Assembly (NCBI RefSeq): GCF_001684335.1
Contig: NZ_LOIC01000061.1
Span: 171,961-235,960, forward strand
Reading direction: 5' to 3'
Source of the DNA: Photorhabdus namnaonensis
Lineage (GTDB): Bacteria; Pseudomonadota; Gammaproteobacteria; Enterobacterales; Enterobacteriaceae
Length of the DNA stretch: 64,000 nucleotides
The notes under the pieces are model-generated. The model was not told the origin of the DNA and did not search any database. It saw only the letters and a list, made by a program, of their open reading frames with translations. How positions within the stretch are numbered: position 1 is the first letter of the stretch; each line of letters begins with the position of its first letter. Of this stretch, positions 11,111 to 21,690 are shown piece by piece. A program made the translations under genes and the position numbers.

Positions 11111-11914
11111 ATGGATTGGTTATTGTCGTCAGGTGCGGAAGTTTACATTCTGCTCTTTCTGGTTGCAATGATGGCTGGATTTATTGACTCGATTTCTGGC
11201 GGTGGCGGTTTACTAACCATCCCGGCGTTGTTATCCGTTGGTGTCTCTCCGGTACAGGCATTGGCGACAAACAAGTTGCAGGCGGTGGGCGGTTCCTTTT
11301 CTGCCAGCTTCTATTTTGTCCGTTATGGTGCGGTTGATCTCAAATCTCAACGCTTTGCCATATTGATGACATTACTTGGCTCAATGGCTGGTGCGATTAT
11401 TGTCCAGTTTATAAAGCCAGATTTTCTCTGTCAGCTATTACCGGTTCTGGTCATTATCATTGGTCTTTATTTCCTTTTGACGCCAGCCATTGGCATAGAA
11501 GAGCGCCATCGTCGCTTGACGCCTGTGGCATTCGCCTTGCTTGTCGGGAGTGGACTGGGTTTGTATGACGGCATATTTGGTCCCGGTGTTGGCTCATTTT
11601 ATGCGTTAGCTTATGTCGTGTTGTGTGGCTATAACCTGGCGAAATCCACCGCTCATGCTAAAGTACTGAACTTTGCTTCTAATGTAGGTTCACTGGCGCT
11701 TTTTATCCTTGGCGGTCAAGTTTTGTGGGTATTGGGCCTTGTGATGTTGGCAGGACAGGTGATTGGCGCACGGTTGGGTGCAAGTTTAGTTTTGACTCAT
11801 GGACAGAAACTGATTCGCCCGATGATTGTCATCATCTCCTTTTTGATGAGTATTAAATTACTAAATGATAATCACGGCGATACGATCCGTAGCTGGTTGG
11901 CATTTTATTTCTGA
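11111..11914 (+). CDS. yfcA: TSUP (TauE/SafE) family membrane permease, YfcA-like
   Basis: A 267-residue protein of about eight transmembrane helices. The family motif DSISGGGGLLTIPALL lies at about residues 26-41, and GLYDGIFGPGVGSF near residue 150 marks the repeated half. TSUP proteins move sulfur-containing organic anions; the substrate of YfcA is unknown. It lies between aroC and epmC as in E. coli but without mepA. It is probably cotranscribed with the following genes. Confidence 0.9.
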   Translation: MDWLLSSGAEVYILLFLVAMMAGFIDSISGGGGLLTIPALLSVGVSPVQALATNKLQAVGGSFSASFYFVRYGAVDLKSQRFAILMTLLGSMAGAIIVQFIKPDFLCQLLPVLVIIIGLYFLLTPAIGIEERHRRLTPVAFALLVGSGLGLYDGIFGPGVGSFYALAYVVLCGYNLAKSTAHAKVLNFASNVGSLALFILGGQVLWVLGLVMLAGQVIGARLGASLVLTHGQKLIRPMIVIISFLMSIKLLNDNHGDTIRSWLAFYF

Positions 11915-11936
11915 TTCAGGGTTTTGTTTTTAATTC

Positions 11937-12488
11937 ATGATAATACATAACTATCAACAACTTATTGATATTTTTAATCGCTGTTTTGGTGATGAATACA
12001 ACACACATTTGGTCAAAGGTGATAATGAACCTATTTACCTGCCGGCAGATGAAGAGGTTTCCTATAACCGGATTGTATTTGCTCATGGCTTCTATGCCAG
12101 TGCACTACATGAAATTGCGCATTGGTGCATTGCGGGTCAAGAGCGCCGTAAGCTAGTGGATTTTGGTTACTGGTATTGCCCGGATGGGCGTGACGCACAA
12201 ACGCAAAGTGAATTTGAAAAAGTAGAAATTAAACCACAGGCGCTTGATTGGTTGTTTTGCACCGCGGCAGGTTTTCCGTTTAATGTCAGTTGTGACAATC
12301 TTGAAGGGGATTTTGAGCCTGATAGGTTAGCTTTTCAGCGTAAAGTTCATGAGCAGATCATGGACTATTTAGCGCAGGGAATACCTGCGAGAGCGGAGTG
12401 CTTTATTCAGGGGTTGCACTCGTTCTACAATACGCCCCCATTGAAAGCGGAACATTTTCCTTACCCGGAAGATATATTCGCAGAATGA
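11937..12488 (+). CDS. epmC: Elongation factor P hydroxylase
   Basis: EpmC (YfcM) hydroxylates the beta-lysyl-lysine of elongation factor P. The 183-residue product carries HEIAHWCIAGQERR near residue 60, whose histidines and glutamate are the expected iron ligands, followed by VDFGYWYCPDGRDAQTQ. It starts 22 bp after yfcA and is followed after 21 bp by yfcL. The EF-P lysyltransferase genes epmA and epmB are not in the window. Confidence 0.93.
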   Translation: MIIHNYQQLIDIFNRCFGDEYNTHLVKGDNEPIYLPADEEVSYNRIVFAHGFYASALHEIAHWCIAGQERRKLVDFGYWYCPDGRDAQTQSEFEKVEIKPQALDWLFCTAAGFPFNVSCDNLEGDFEPDRLAFQRKVHEQIMDYLAQGIPARAECFIQGLHSFYNTPPLKAEHFPYPEDIFAE

Positions 12489-12509
12489 AACTGAATTTGA
12501 GGAAAAGTA

Positions 12510-12788
12510 ATGCTCGCTGAGTTTGAAACGCGTATTTTGGCGCAAATTGATGACATGGTAGATCATGCCAGTGATGATGAATTGTTTGCTGGTGGTTATC
12601 TCCGCGGGCATCTCACTTTAGCGGTAGCGGAATTGGAACAGGAAGGCGCGCATACGGCTGAACAGCTTCATGACCGTGTTGAAGAAAGTATCCAAAATGC
12701 GATTAAAGCGGGAGAATTGGCGCCGCCGGATCAGATTCTGGTTCTTAATACCTGGCAGCGCCTGTTGGATAATGCTAAAACTCAATAA
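12510..12788 (+). CDS. yfcL: YfcL family protein, function unknown
   Basis: A 92-residue acidic, probably all-helical soluble protein ([20 protein letters not shown]). It matches the conserved enterobacterial YfcL protein by sequence memory and by its position after epmC. GAGGAAAAG provides the RBS. No catalytic motif is visible and no function is assigned. Confidence 0.85.
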   Translation: MLAEFETRILAQIDDMVDHASDDELFAGGYLRGHLTLAVAELEQEGAHTAEQLHDRVEESIQNAIKAGELAPPDQILVLNTWQRLLDNAKTQ

Positions 12789-12819
12789 GTTAATTAAAGC
12801 CGTAGAATAGAAAAAACGA

Positions 12820-12859
12820 ACTGCCCCCAAGAAACCACATGAATTTCTTGGGGGGCAGT
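12820..12859 (-). terminator. Strong terminator hairpin between yfcL and the antitoxin gene
   Basis: ACTGCCCCCAAGAAA pairs with TTTCTTGGGGGGCAGT around a short loop. On the minus strand the stem is followed by CGTTTTTTCT, a good U-tract, so it terminates the antitoxin gene. It may also stop yfcL transcription from the other side. Confidence 0.8.
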
Positions 12860-12908
12860 GCATCAACAGCGGAGACTTAGTGGCAATTTTTGTTCTTTTT
12901 TTCACCAT

Positions 12909-13196
12909 TTAAGAACAAGCACAAAATTTCCTTTCAATTAATTCTTGAGCTTCATCCATTACTTGCTGATGTGGGACAGGTTGGCGCGTATCGTCGAACG
13001 CTTCTTGTATTTTTGCGTGAAACCAGGTGCCGTAAGTTTCCGGGTCAGCAGGTAACACGTCATCCTTGACGATATAGGTGAGTGGAATGTGTACTGCATC
13101 CGATATGGTTAAGCCTAAATTTGCGAGCTTTTCCGTAGCATCGGCCTTGAGTTTATCGTCTACACGAACGTACAGTATTGATGTTTGAGCAACCAT
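12909..13196 (-). CDS. RelB/DinJ-like antitoxin, without a partner toxin
   Basis: A 95-residue protein with an N-terminal ribbon-helix-helix-like segment (SILYVRVDDKLKADATEKL then LGLTISDAVHI), typical of RelB/DinJ antitoxins, although the usual FL of the DAV-FL motif is replaced. The start is ATG at 13196, because GGAGGAGA lies 5-6 bp before it; the upstream in-frame ATG at 13211 has no comparable site. No RelE/YafQ-like toxin follows: the gene ends at a terminator and meets yfcL convergently. It is therefore an orphan antitoxin or a solitary regulator. Confidence 0.75.
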   Translation of the reverse strand: MVAQTSILYVRVDDKLKADATEKLANLGLTISDAVHIPLTYIVKDDVLPADPETYGTWFHAKIQEAFDDTRQPVPHQQVMDEAQELIERKFCACS

Positions 13197-13314
13197 ATTT
13201 GTCTCCTCCATTTGTCAGACTTTATTATGTGATGTGATATCTGCAATAGTATTAGTATTAAGCTGTCTTCCAAAATTTACACAAGCATTTCACTGCTTGG
13301 GCAGTACAGTTTCC

Positions 13315-15357
13315 TTATGGCCTTTCGGTTTTCACTTTACGGCCTTTCAGTAGTTTTCTGATCCAAAAACGGTTTGGATGAAGAGCTGCCAATGTTTCAT
13401 TATCCAGTGGTAATGGCTCATCAAAGATCTGCCCGGCAAGAATTTCTGCACTGAGTGGCGCAGAGCATAATCCACGAGAACCTAATGCCCCGATAACAAA
13501 CAGATTGGAATAGCAGGGTGCATCTGTAATGAGGCTCCCTGTGCGGATTTTTTCTGGCAAATCTTGATAATCTGTCATTATTTTATTGAGATCCGGCACA
13601 TTTCCCACCATTGGCATATGGTCGCGGATAACGCAGCGAATACTTTGACGGGATTGTTTAGCAGAAACATCAACCTGATTTGTCCATTCGGCATCAGGTA
13701 AACATTTCAGCAATCGATCACGGTTCTCCTGTTGTTCCGTTTCAGAATATTCACTATCAAGCCGATGACGCTGATAACTGGCGCCGATACAGTGGTGTTG
13801 ATTGGCTGGATTAGCCGGTGTCATATAACCATCGTAGCAAAGCACATTTTGCAATTGGCTCAGATCAGTTGTGGTTGGGATGTGACTGACCTGACCACGC
13901 ACAGCAGTTACCGGCAGTTTCTCGGTTTGTTCAAATTGGGGGAGATGATAACCGTTGGCAATCACGACTGTTTTATGCTGTGCGTTTAATGGTTGTCCTT
14001 GATGCATGAGATATAGTTGCCAGCCATGTTCATTGTGATTAAGCGTGGTAACTTGATGATTGAAGCAACAACGCATGCCTTGCTGTTGTGCCAATTCTGT
14101 TGCTGCTTTAATGAGTTGAGCCGGGCATAGCCATCCTCCCTGTGGATAGTGAATGCCGTGGTGATGAATATCCAGTCCACATTTTTCACTCAACTGGTGG
14201 CAATTCATGCCGATGGCAAGTTCATTCGGCCATTCTGTCGCCAGCATTTTCTCAATTTTCTTGCTACTTTTTTCATCATAAGCAAGCTGGCTGACACCAC
14301 ACCATTGATGGTCGAAATCAATTCCTTGCGCTGATAACTGCTCATATTGGCGGCGAGCAAAGGTAAATGCAGAGGTAAAAAATTTTTCGAGTCCGTTATT
14401 ACTACCGTTCAGTAGTGGGTAAAGTGCTCCCTGGCGATTACCAGACGCACCTTGTGCTGGGGCTGCATCCTGACAATAAAGTGTCACCTGTGCTCCACGA
14501 CGCAATAGCGCAAGTGCGGTAAGAATACTGGCAATTCCTCCGCCGATAATCGCGATATCATCGGTGTGGCTTGCTGTCGCTCGGGCAAACCAAGGTGCTG
14601 GTAATGGCTGATACTTCTGAGTTGCCAGAACTCCAGTCAGCATTTCTCTTTTTCGACCAAACCCTTTGATTTTACTGACATTAAAACCAGCTTGTTGTAA
14701 ACCGCGCCGGACGATGCCGGCAGAAGTAAAGGTTGCAAAGGTTCCTTCTGGATGGACAAATTGTGCCATTGTAGCAAACAACTGTTCACTCCACATTTGC
14801 GGGTTTTTGGCAGGAGCAAAGCCATCTAAAAACCAGGCATCTATTTTGCCGTGAAGAGTGGGATTCATTGTGGGCAACAGATCATTGACGTCACCGAACC
14901 ATAAATCCAATGTGACAGCGCCATTTGCCATAATCAGTCGGTGGCAGCCTGCCAGAGGTTGAGGCCATTGCTGGCAAAGTTGCTGTGAAAAAATTCCAAG
15001 TTCAGGCCAGCGTTGATGAGCGGCTTTTAAGTCATTGGTTTTCAGCGGATACTTCTCAAAACTGATGAAGTGTAGACGTATCAATGGCGCATCAGGATTT
15101 TGCTGTCGAAATGTATCAAATGATTGCCAGAGCGTCAGAAAATTTAATCCTGTCCCGAAGCCGGTTTCCGCGATTACACAATTAGAACGGGAATGAGTGC
15201 TGAATCGTTGGGGGAAGCAGTTACCATTAAGAAATACATAACGGGTTTCTTCCAGCCCATCCTGATTTGAGAAGTAAACGTCATCAAACTGTGTTGAAAC
15301 CGGAGTACCTTGATCATTCCAACTGAGGGTTGCGGTACAGATAGCAGAATTTTTCAC
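13315..15357 (-). CDS. mnmC: Bifunctional tRNA mnm5s2U modification enzyme
   Basis: MnmC completes 5-methylaminomethyl-2-thiouridine at the tRNA wobble position. The N-terminal third is the SAM methyltransferase ([16 protein letters not shown] near residue 64, [13 protein letters not shown] near 178). The C-terminal two thirds form the FAD-dependent oxidoreductase ([17 protein letters not shown] near 270, then [16 protein letters not shown]). The 680-residue length is normal for the fusion. The start is GTG at 15357 with a weak RBS. The next gene with known function is fabB, divergent, as in E. coli. Confidence 0.96.
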   Translation of the reverse strand: MKNSAICTATLSWNDQGTPVSTQFDDVYFSNQDGLEETRYVFLNGNCFPQRFSTHSRSNCVIAETGFGTGLNFLTLWQSFDTFRQQNPDAPLIRLHFISFEKYPLKTNDLKAAHQRWPELGIFSQQLCQQWPQPLAGCHRLIMANGAVTLDLWFGDVNDLLPTMNPTLHGKIDAWFLDGFAPAKNPQMWSEQLFATMAQFVHPEGTFATFTSAGIVRRGLQQAGFNVSKIKGFGRKREMLTGVLATQKYQPLPAPWFARATASHTDDIAIIGGGIASILTALALLRRGAQVTLYCQDAAPAQGASGNRQGALYPLLNGSNNGLEKFFTSAFTFARRQYEQLSAQGIDFDHQWCGVSQLAYDEKSSKKIEKMLATEWPNELAIGMNCHQLSEKCGLDIHHHGIHYPQGGWLCPAQLIKAATELAQQQGMRCCFNHQVTTLNHNEHGWQLYLMHQGQPLNAQHKTVVIANGYHLPQFEQTEKLPVTAVRGQVSHIPTTTDLSQLQNVLCYDGYMTPANPANQHHCIGASYQRHRLDSEYSETEQQENRDRLLKCLPDAEWTNQVDVSAKQSRQSIRCVIRDHMPMVGNVPDLNKIMTDYQDLPEKIRTGSLITDAPCYSNLFVIGALGSRGLCSAPLSAEILAGQIFDEPLPLDNETLAALHPNRFWIRKLLKGRKVKTERP

Positions 15358-15525
15358 GGTAATGCCTGCAATATTACTGATAATAATGCGATTTTAGCGA
15401 GGTTCAGGTTGATGTACCACCTGACAGAAGAAAAGAGTGGAAAAGTGCTGATTTGAACAGCAGCCAGCACCTGTATTTGGACAAGTGTTGGACATTATTG
15501 GGCATTATATCAACAATCATTCTGT

Positions 15526-15741
15526 TTAGTTCTTCGCCAGGTACCCGGCGGCCAAACACAAAAGCCCGGCGGCAATGCCTTCAACCCAGCGACGGCGACG
15601 ATCGCTGAATGAGTCTTTTTGCCCCATATGTTGCCAATATGAGTTACTAATCTGTACTAGAACGAAATATTGACTTTGGCAAAGAGAATTTCGGAGGAGA
15701 CATTTGCTTTGATATGGAATGTTTCTCTCTGGGGAAAACAT
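15526..15741 (-). pseudogene. Possible C-terminal remnant of a LysE/RhtB-type transporter
   Basis: A 71-codon frame whose last part (DRRRRWVEGIAAGLLCLAAG) resembles the final basic segment and helix of LysE/RhtB amino-acid exporters. The first half has no recognisable character and there is no good start or RBS. I read it as the tail of a lost gene; it could equally be a chance frame. Confidence 0.25.
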
Positions 15742-15840
15742 TTCATATGTTCATTATTAAAGAGTAAATAATTTTACACACGATACCTTCTTATGAGTAA
15801 GTTCTCCTTATAATAAAACTGGAATGCTCAAGGAAATAAT

Positions 15841-15863
15841 GCCCCGCCAGCGAAGCGGGGTTT
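15841..15863 (-). terminator. Candidate terminator hairpin
   Basis: CCCCGC and GCGGGG form a compact stem with a 7-nt loop. It lies about 95 bp beyond the stop of the 112-residue minus-strand gene. The tail on either strand is only moderately T-rich. Confidence 0.5.
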
Positions 15864-15956
15864 GTATTTATAAATGAATGTGAAATTCACATAATTCTTT
15901 AAATTCTTTTGATTGCCTCTCTTTTAAATGTGATGAAATCGTGTCAATCATTGATA

Positions 15957-16295
15957 TCATTTTACGCTTGGCCGCTTCTTATTAGCTCGTTTTAAGTAAT
16001 CTGAATTTTGCATAGGTGTAGGTATGAATACATCTTTTGAATTGAATTCGGCAATCTCCTTAATATTACTTCTGTATATAGACTCTAATAATCTCTGATT
16101 CCTACTGGATATAATCATAATTAGCCCATAGAGTGTAATGAATGCGCCAATTAGGATATGATTTTGTTGTAAAGCAATTGGCTCCATATTGTTAAATTTG
16201 TTGCCATATTGTAATGAAGTGTTTATGTCCATATTAAAAGCCACTAAAATCCATATGATACCAACGCTCAGTAGAAGGTAACCAAGTCCTCTCAT
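15957..16295 (-). CDS. Small membrane protein, function unknown
   Basis: A 112-residue protein with two predicted transmembrane segments (about residues 4-21, GYLLLSVGIIWILVAF, and about 46-64, HILIGAFITLYGLIMII). A basic cytoplasmic-looking tail ends in KRANKKRPSVK. The sequence TGGGGGTTAATA precedes the ATG at 16295 and can act as an RBS. I do not recognise the family. It stands alone in AT-rich DNA between mnmC and fabB. Confidence 0.6.
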   Translation of the reverse strand: MRGLGYLLLSVGIIWILVAFNMDINTSLQYGNKFNNMEPIALQQNHILIGAFITLYGLIMIISSRNQRLLESIYRSNIKEIAEFNSKDVFIPTPMQNSDYLKRANKKRPSVK

Positions 16296-16967
16296 TATTA
16301 ACCCCCATTAGGATTATTGGGTAAAGTTACTTAGGTCTTACAATGAACCGACCATTTGCATATGACGTAGCATAATTGCCATCATTTTTTGTATGAATAA
16401 TGGCTTTATCGGTTGATAAAGTTGAAAACTTTCTGTTCTAAAACGTTTGTTGCTGTAAATTTGGTTATTTTACGTAATTCAGTCACTAATATAACATAGG
16501 GATTGATCCATTTCATGAAAATTTTATTCACCTTTATTATTCTCAGTTATTAAATTTATTTCTAATTAGCAATAAACTTAATAAAAATAACAAGTATATC
16601 AACTTATATATAAATATAAGCCTGCTAATCATTATTCGGATGTTTGATAAATTCATATATTGTATTGATATTATTATCCTTAGTCTAAATTTTTGATGGA
16701 AATTAAAAGTATTTTATGATTTTATTGTTTACCAAAATAATTCCTATCTGAAATTTATTTTTGTCTATTAAAACCTAAATACTTTTTACTGTATTCTATG
16801 AAAGTTAACGATTATTTTGACGTGAAAACGTATTGGAGTTTTTAGAAAGATGAATTTTTCTTCGTAATTTTATCCTGATCGGACTTGTTCAGCGTACAAG
16901 TGTACGCTAAAGTGCTACATAGCATAGATAGAAATCCCGCGGATAAACATATTTAATGAGGTATTTG
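16296..16967. other. AT-rich intergenic region upstream of fabB
   Basis: About 670 bp with no gene I can support. It contains the promoter of the small membrane-protein gene (divergent) and the fabB control region, including the FabR palindrome listed separately. Confidence 0.6.
16891..16908. promoter_or_regulatory. FabR operator upstream of fabB
   Basis: AGCGTACAAGTGTACGCT is an 18-bp palindrome, perfect except for its two central bases, matching the FabR (TetR family) site described for enteric fabA and fabB promoters. It lies 60 bp before the fabB start. The adjacent GATCGGACTTGTT is where a FadR activator site would be expected, but I cannot confirm that match. Confidence 0.8.
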
Positions 16968-18182
16968 ATGAAGCGTGTAGTGATCACTGGCTTGGGCATT
17001 GTTTCCAGCATTGGTAATAATCAGAAAGAGGTACTGGCATCTCTGAAAGAAGGCCGCTCCGGGATAACTTTTTCTGAGAAATTCAAAGAGATAGGAATGA
17101 GAAGCCATGTCTGGGGGAATGTAAAACTGGATACCGCCGGGTTAATAGACCGAAAAATTCAACGTTTCATGAGCGATGCCTCTGTTTATGCTTATCTGGC
17201 GATGGATGAGGCAATTAAAGATTCTGGCCTGGCTGATGATCAGGTTTCCAATATTCGTAGCGGATTGGTAGTGGGTTCTGGAGGTGGCTCTCCATATAAC
17301 CAGGTTGCGAGTGCTGATGGTATGCGCGCTCGTGGTTTACGCGGTGTGGGGCCTTATATGGTAACCCGTGCAATGGCTTCCGGTGTGTCAGCTTGCCTTG
17401 CAACTCCTTTTAAAATCAAAGGGGTAAATTATTCTATCAGTTCTGCCTGTTCTACTTCTGCTCATTGCATTGGTCATGCGGCTGAACTTATTCAGTTAGG
17501 CAAACAGGATATTGTTTTTGCCGGTGGTGGTGAAGAGCTGTGCTGGGAAATGAGCTGTGAATTTGATGCAATGGGCGCACTTTCAACGAAATACAACGAA
17601 GCGCCAGAAAAAGCATCCCGTACTTATGATAAAAACCGTGATGGTTTTGTTATTGCTGGCGGCGGCGGTATTGTTGTTGTGGAAGAATTAGAGCATGCAC
17701 TGGCGCGTGGCGCACACATATACGCTGAAATTGTTGGTTATGGTGCAACATCGGATGGCGCAGATATGGTTGTTCCATCTGGCGAAGGTGCGGTTCGTTG
17801 TATGAATATGGCATTGCAAGGTGTGAAAGGTTCCATCGATTATGTGAATACGCACGGTACTTCTACTCCTGCGGGTGATTTGAAAGAGTTGGAAGCGATC
17901 AGGGAAGTCTTTGGTGATACAACACCGGCAATTTCTGCAACAAAAGCGATGACTGGTCATTCATTGGGTGCCGCTGGTGTACACGAAGCGATTTATAGCC
18001 TACTGATGTTAGAGCATGATTTTATTGCACCGAGTATTAACATTGAAGATCTTGATGATAAAGCGGCGGGCATGAATATCATCACTAAACCTACTGAGCA
18101 AAAGTTGAATACGGTGATGTCCAATAGTTTTGGTTTTGGTGGCACTAATGCTTCTTTGGTGATGAGCAAGTATTTAGGTTGA
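16968..18182 (+). CDS. fabB: 3-oxoacyl-[acyl-carrier-protein] synthase I
   Basis: Beta-ketoacyl-ACP synthase I elongates acyl-ACP and is required for unsaturated fatty acids. The catalytic cysteine is in [14 protein letters not shown] (about residue 163), with histidines in [11 protein letters not shown] and [11 protein letters not shown]. The start is ATG at 16968 rather than 16956: it gives the usual [12 protein letters not shown]-terminus and has GAGG 6 bp before it. A FabR palindrome lies upstream. Confidence 0.97.
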   Translation: MKRVVITGLGIVSSIGNNQKEVLASLKEGRSGITFSEKFKEIGMRSHVWGNVKLDTAGLIDRKIQRFMSDASVYAYLAMDEAIKDSGLADDQVSNIRSGLVVGSGGGSPYNQVASADGMRARGLRGVGPYMVTRAMASGVSACLATPFKIKGVNYSISSACSTSAHCIGHAAELIQLGKQDIVFAGGGEELCWEMSCEFDAMGALSTKYNEAPEKASRTYDKNRDGFVIAGGGGIVVVEELEHALARGAHIYAEIVGYGATSDGADMVVPSGEGAVRCMNMALQGVKGSIDYVNTHGTSTPAGDLKELEAIREVFGDTTPAISATKAMTGHSLGAAGVHEAIYSLLMLEHDFIAPSINIEDLDDKAAGMNIITKPTEQKLNTVMSNSFGFGGTNASLVMSKYLG

Positions 18183-18355
18183 TTCCGCCCATTACAGATT
18201 ATTTCGGACCAAAAATGGTCATTATTTGATACATCTTAGGTGTCCGCGTATAGCGGGTCACCTTTGTGTATAGTCCCGTTTCTGCGTGTTGTTTGTATCT
18301 TGTTTATTTCAACAGAAAAGGCTATTGCTAATAAGATTGGACATTCAATATCATT

Positions 18356-18482
18356 TATACCCGTCATCTTTCAAGTTGCCTCTTTGTTGGCTGCACTCAC
18401 TCACCCCGGTTACATAGTTCTCTATGCTCCCGGGGATTCGCTCCCTTGCCGTCGCGATGCATCTTGAAATCCATAAGGTATA
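18356..18482. repeat. ERIC element 2 (127 bp, full length)
   Basis: Same length and near-identical sequence to the element at 3084: TATACCC at the left end and AAGGTATA at the right end, with the CTCCCGGGGATTCGCTC core. It lies between fabB and the tctA terminator in the only sizeable spacer there (18183-18636); nothing else was recognised in that spacer. Confidence 0.92.
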
Positions 18483-18577
18483 TTCGTTTATATAAAGTGA
18501 ATTCAAACCCATTTTGCTGAACTTTGATTTTGTCTGAAATATAATGTGAATACGAAAATATATTCTTGTTGTGATAG

Positions 18578-18631
18578 AAAAGCCCATAATATCTTTATGA
18601 TAATTATGATTTTTTAATATTATGGGCTTTT
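18578..18631 (-). terminator. Terminator of the tctCBA operon
   Basis: AAAAGCCCATAATAT and ATATTATGGGCTTTT form a long perfect stem immediately after the tctA stop codon. A/T-rich tails on both sides would allow it to work in both directions. Confidence 0.8.
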
Positions 18632-18636
18632 TCTTA

Positions 18637-20157
18637 TTATATTTTATTTTCAGTAGCTACTTGCTGAATACGGCGTTTACGGACAATTCGTAATATTGGT
18701 GGAATAATCAAAACCAGCGCCGCCAGTATCAATAAACTCTGAGCAATTGTACTACTCCACAGAATGCCAAATTCTCCGTTGCTAATAGAAAGTGCGCGAC
18801 GTAAGTTTTGTTCCAGCATTTCTCCTAATACAAAGCCGAGGATTAATGGCGACATCGGGAAATTCATTTTCCTCAGAATATAACCGAAAACGCCCAACCC
18901 TACCATCAATAGAAGATCAAACGTCGTGCTATGTATGGCATATACACCAACCGCTGAAACAGTCGCAATAGCTGGAACAAGCAACCAAAGTGGAATAGTG
19001 AGCATCCGTGTGAACAGACCTATCATTGGGATATTCATAATCAGCAGAATAATATTGGCAATTAATAAAGCCGCAATTAACCCCCAGACAATATCCGGCT
19101 GCTCAGTGAACATTCCCGGCCCAGGCGTAATATTGTAGAGCGTTAATGCCCCCATCATAACGGCCGTGGTACCTGAACCTGGCACTCCTAATGTTAGCAT
19201 TGGAATAAAGGAGCCGCAGGCCGAGGCATTATTAGCTGCTTCTGGCGCTGCTACGCCGCGAATATCACCTTTACCAAATGAGTCGCTATTCCCACTGAGC
19301 TTCTTTTCAGTCATATAGGTAATTGCGCTGGCAATTGTCGCTCCTGCGCCGGGCAAAATACCGACAAAGAAACCGATAAAGGATGATCTAAGCGTTGGCA
19401 TGGCGCATTCAGCCGCTTCCTTGCGATTGAACAGCAGGCGGCCTGTTTTGCGAATAATGGTTTTGCCGGTTGAGGTGTTCTCTAACATCAGCAGAATTTC
19501 GCTGACAGAAAACAGACCTATTACCACAACAATAAACTGTATACCATCTGATAGATGAACACTGTCGAAAGTGAAACGATAAACCCCGGTGTTGGCGTCT
19601 ACTCCGACAGTTGCCAGACCCAATCCTATTAATGCTGCTAATAGTGATTTCAGCGGATTCTGGCTCATCATGCTACCCAGACAAGCAATAGCAAAAACCA
19701 TAAGTGCAAAATATTCAGCAGGGCCGAAAGCTAGTGACCATTGAGCCAGTAATGGAGCAAATAAAATAATGCCGAAAATCGCCAGCAAAGAACCACAGAA
19801 AGAACTCACTGCGGAAATAGACAGCGCCACACCCGCACGGCCCTGTTTGGCCATCGGATAACCATCTAGCGCGGTCATAATGGCAGCGGCATCGCCAGGA
19901 ACATTCAGCAGAATCGATGATATACGCCCACCATACTCACAACCGATATAAACGGTTGCTAATAAAATCAGGGCAGATTCAGCAGGCAGCTTTAAAGCGA
20001 AAGCCAGCGGCAGCAGAATCGCGACACCATTAATCGGCCCAAGCCCCGGCAACAACCCGACAATCGTACCGACAAAACAGCCAATTAAAGCAATAATCAG
20101 GTTTTGCGGCACCATTGCAACTTCAAAACCTTGGCTAAGATACATCCACGTTTCCAT
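18637..20157 (-). CDS. tctA: Tripartite tricarboxylate transporter, large membrane subunit
   Basis: The permease of the TctABC citrate/tricarboxylate uptake system. It has 506 residues and about 12 transmembrane segments, with TTT-family motifs [21 protein letters not shown] near residue 31 and [19 protein letters not shown]-type sequence near residue 311. It is the last gene of tctC-tctB-tctA with only 10 bp before it, and a strong terminator follows. The exact substrate (citrate, tricarballylate or another carboxylate) cannot be read from sequence. Confidence 0.93.
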   Translation of the reverse strand: METWMYLSQGFEVAMVPQNLIIALIGCFVGTIVGLLPGLGPINGVAILLPLAFALKLPAESALILLATVYIGCEYGGRISSILLNVPGDAAAIMTALDGYPMAKQGRAGVALSISAVSSFCGSLLAIFGIILFAPLLAQWSLAFGPAEYFALMVFAIACLGSMMSQNPLKSLLAALIGLGLATVGVDANTGVYRFTFDSVHLSDGIQFIVVVIGLFSVSEILLMLENTSTGKTIIRKTGRLLFNRKEAAECAMPTLRSSFIGFFVGILPGAGATIASAITYMTEKKLSGNSDSFGKGDIRGVAAPEAANNASACGSFIPMLTLGVPGSGTTAVMMGALTLYNITPGPGMFTEQPDIVWGLIAALLIANIILLIMNIPMIGLFTRMLTIPLWLLVPAIATVSAVGVYAIHSTTFDLLLMVGLGVFGYILRKMNFPMSPLILGFVLGEMLEQNLRRALSISNGEFGILWSSTIAQSLLILAALVLIIPPILRIVRKRRIQQVATENKI

Positions 20158-20167
20158 AAGTTCTCCG

Positions 20168-20599
20168 TCAGTTGAGCCAGCTACCGAGAGGCAGGGTTAC
20201 GTCAAGTAAGCGGTCAAAGGCGAAATAGAGCGTGACGCCAAGGAACACCCCGGAAATGATCGCGGCAGGCAGTGTTGCGTTAAACAACAGTGCGACACTG
20301 AGTGTCAGCAGCGCTGTAGCGAGAGGGAACCCCAGCCACTCAAATGCCCAGCCATAGATAACCAAAGAGATAATCAACAGCATTAGGCGACGGATAACGG
20401 GGGCGCTAGGCCAATTGCTCTGTTCTGGTTTTTTGAAAAGCAGTAGTAAGGCACAGAGCGCCATCAGAGACAGAATGATCATTGGGAAAGGTCTGGGTCC
20501 CAAAGGTTCATAAGTGTATTCGCTCTGAATGCCCCAACCAATAACCATCCCAATGGCACAGAGCACTAGCCAGATAGCAGCAAAGATACGATCGCTCAT
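20168..20599 (-). CDS. tctB: Tripartite tricarboxylate transporter, small membrane subunit
   Basis: A 143-residue protein with four hydrophobic segments (for example LMLLIISLVIYGWAFEWLG), as expected for the TctB subunit. It is followed closely by tctA and begins 13 bp after tctC. The family is poorly conserved, so the call rests on length, topology and position between clear tctC and tctA genes. Confidence 0.88.
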   Translation of the reverse strand: MSDRIFAAIWLVLCAIGMVIGWGIQSEYTYEPLGPRPFPMIILSLMALCALLLLFKKPEQSNWPSAPVIRRLMLLIISLVIYGWAFEWLGFPLATALLTLSVALLFNATLPAAIISGVFLGVTLYFAFDRLLDVTLPLGSWLN

Positions 20600-20612
20600 A
20601 ATGATGACTCTG

Positions 20613-21593
20613 TTATTTGGCTAAACCAAAAGCTCTGGCTTGTTCACGATATTGTTCAACCTGTTTTTTCACATAGTTGTCCAACTCTTTGCCGGTCATG
20701 TTGAATTCGAACAACCCACGGATATCACGTTGTTTTTTAAAAACATCTGTTTGTTGTAGCTTATTAAAAGTATCAACCCACCATTGGTACTCTTCGTCAG
20801 AAACTTTTGGACCCATGTAAAATCCACGGATAATCGGCCACACCAAGTTATAGCCTTGCTCTTTGGCAGTCGGAATATTGGCTAAATCACCCTCTAGCCG
20901 CTTATCTGCATAAACAGCTAAGACCCGGATTTTGTCTCCATTCAGGTAAGGGACCATCTCGCTCAGATCACCAGAAACCGCTTGAATATGATTACCTAGC
21001 AGAGCAGTAACAGGTTCACCACCTCCTTCAAAGGCGACATAACGCATTTTGTGAGGATCAATGCCAACTTCTTTTGCCAGCAGGGCGGTTTTCATCCAGT
21101 CCTGACTGCCAATGGAAGCTCCGGCGCCAAATACAATGTTATTAGGATTATCCTTGAAAGCGTTCATCAAATCGTTCAGGGTGCGGTAAGGTGAATCGGC
21201 ACGAACGGCGATCATTCCATAATCTGTACCAACACTGGCTAGCCAGCGCACATCATTAACATTATAGCGGCCAAATTTTCCCTGAGATAAATTGAGCAGA
21301 GAGCCGCCGGAGAAGGCGACGAGGGTTCCCGCTTCAGCGGGTCGTTGTGCGACGATAGCATTGTAAGCGACGGCTCCAACACCACCGGGCATAAAGGTGA
21401 CGCGCATAGGCTTGCTGATCTCTTTCGTATCCAGTAATGAAACTTGGATCAGCTTGCAGGTCAGGTCGAACCCGCCACCCGGTTTTGCAGGGGCGATACA
21501 TTCGGTCCTGCCAGGCGCATTGACAGCAAAAACACTACTTGTGCCAAATAGCAAAGCGGTTGCCGCTAATATCTTGATCGTTATAGCTTTCAT
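20613..21593 (-). CDS. tctC: Tripartite tricarboxylate transporter, periplasmic binding protein
   Basis: The extracytoplasmic solute receptor of the TTT system (Bug family). The start at 21593 gives a clean signal peptide, MKAITIKILAATALLFGTSS followed by VFA, with likely cleavage before VNAPGRTECIAPAKPGGGFD. GAGAG lies upstream; the longer frame from 21668 would bury this signal. The 326-residue length is normal. It is the first gene of tctCBA, transcribed away from the tctDE regulators. Confidence 0.92.
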   Translation of the reverse strand: MKAITIKILAATALLFGTSSVFAVNAPGRTECIAPAKPGGGFDLTCKLIQVSLLDTKEISKPMRVTFMPGGVGAVAYNAIVAQRPAEAGTLVAFSGGSLLNLSQGKFGRYNVNDVRWLASVGTDYGMIAVRADSPYRTLNDLMNAFKDNPNNIVFGAGASIGSQDWMKTALLAKEVGIDPHKMRYVAFEGGGEPVTALLGNHIQAVSGDLSEMVPYLNGDKIRVLAVYADKRLEGDLANIPTAKEQGYNLVWPIIRGFYMGPKVSDEEYQWWVDTFNKLQQTDVFKKQRDIRGLFEFNMTGKELDNYVKKQVEQYREQARAFGLAK

Positions 21594-21670
21594 TTGTTTA
21601 CTCTCATCAATACCTGTGTAAGATATACCACTACAACCAAACTTGGTTGACCCAATTAGTAATAACAAAA

Positions 21671-21690
21671 CCTTTCATTTACCTTTCATT
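21671..21690. promoter_or_regulatory. Candidate TctD-binding direct repeat upstream of tctC
   Basis: CCTTTCATT occurs twice, at 21671 and 21682, an 11-bp period typical of OmpR-family response-regulator sites. It lies about 80-100 bp before the tctC start. TctD is known to control tctC in Salmonella; assigning this repeat to it is inference. Confidence 0.4.
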
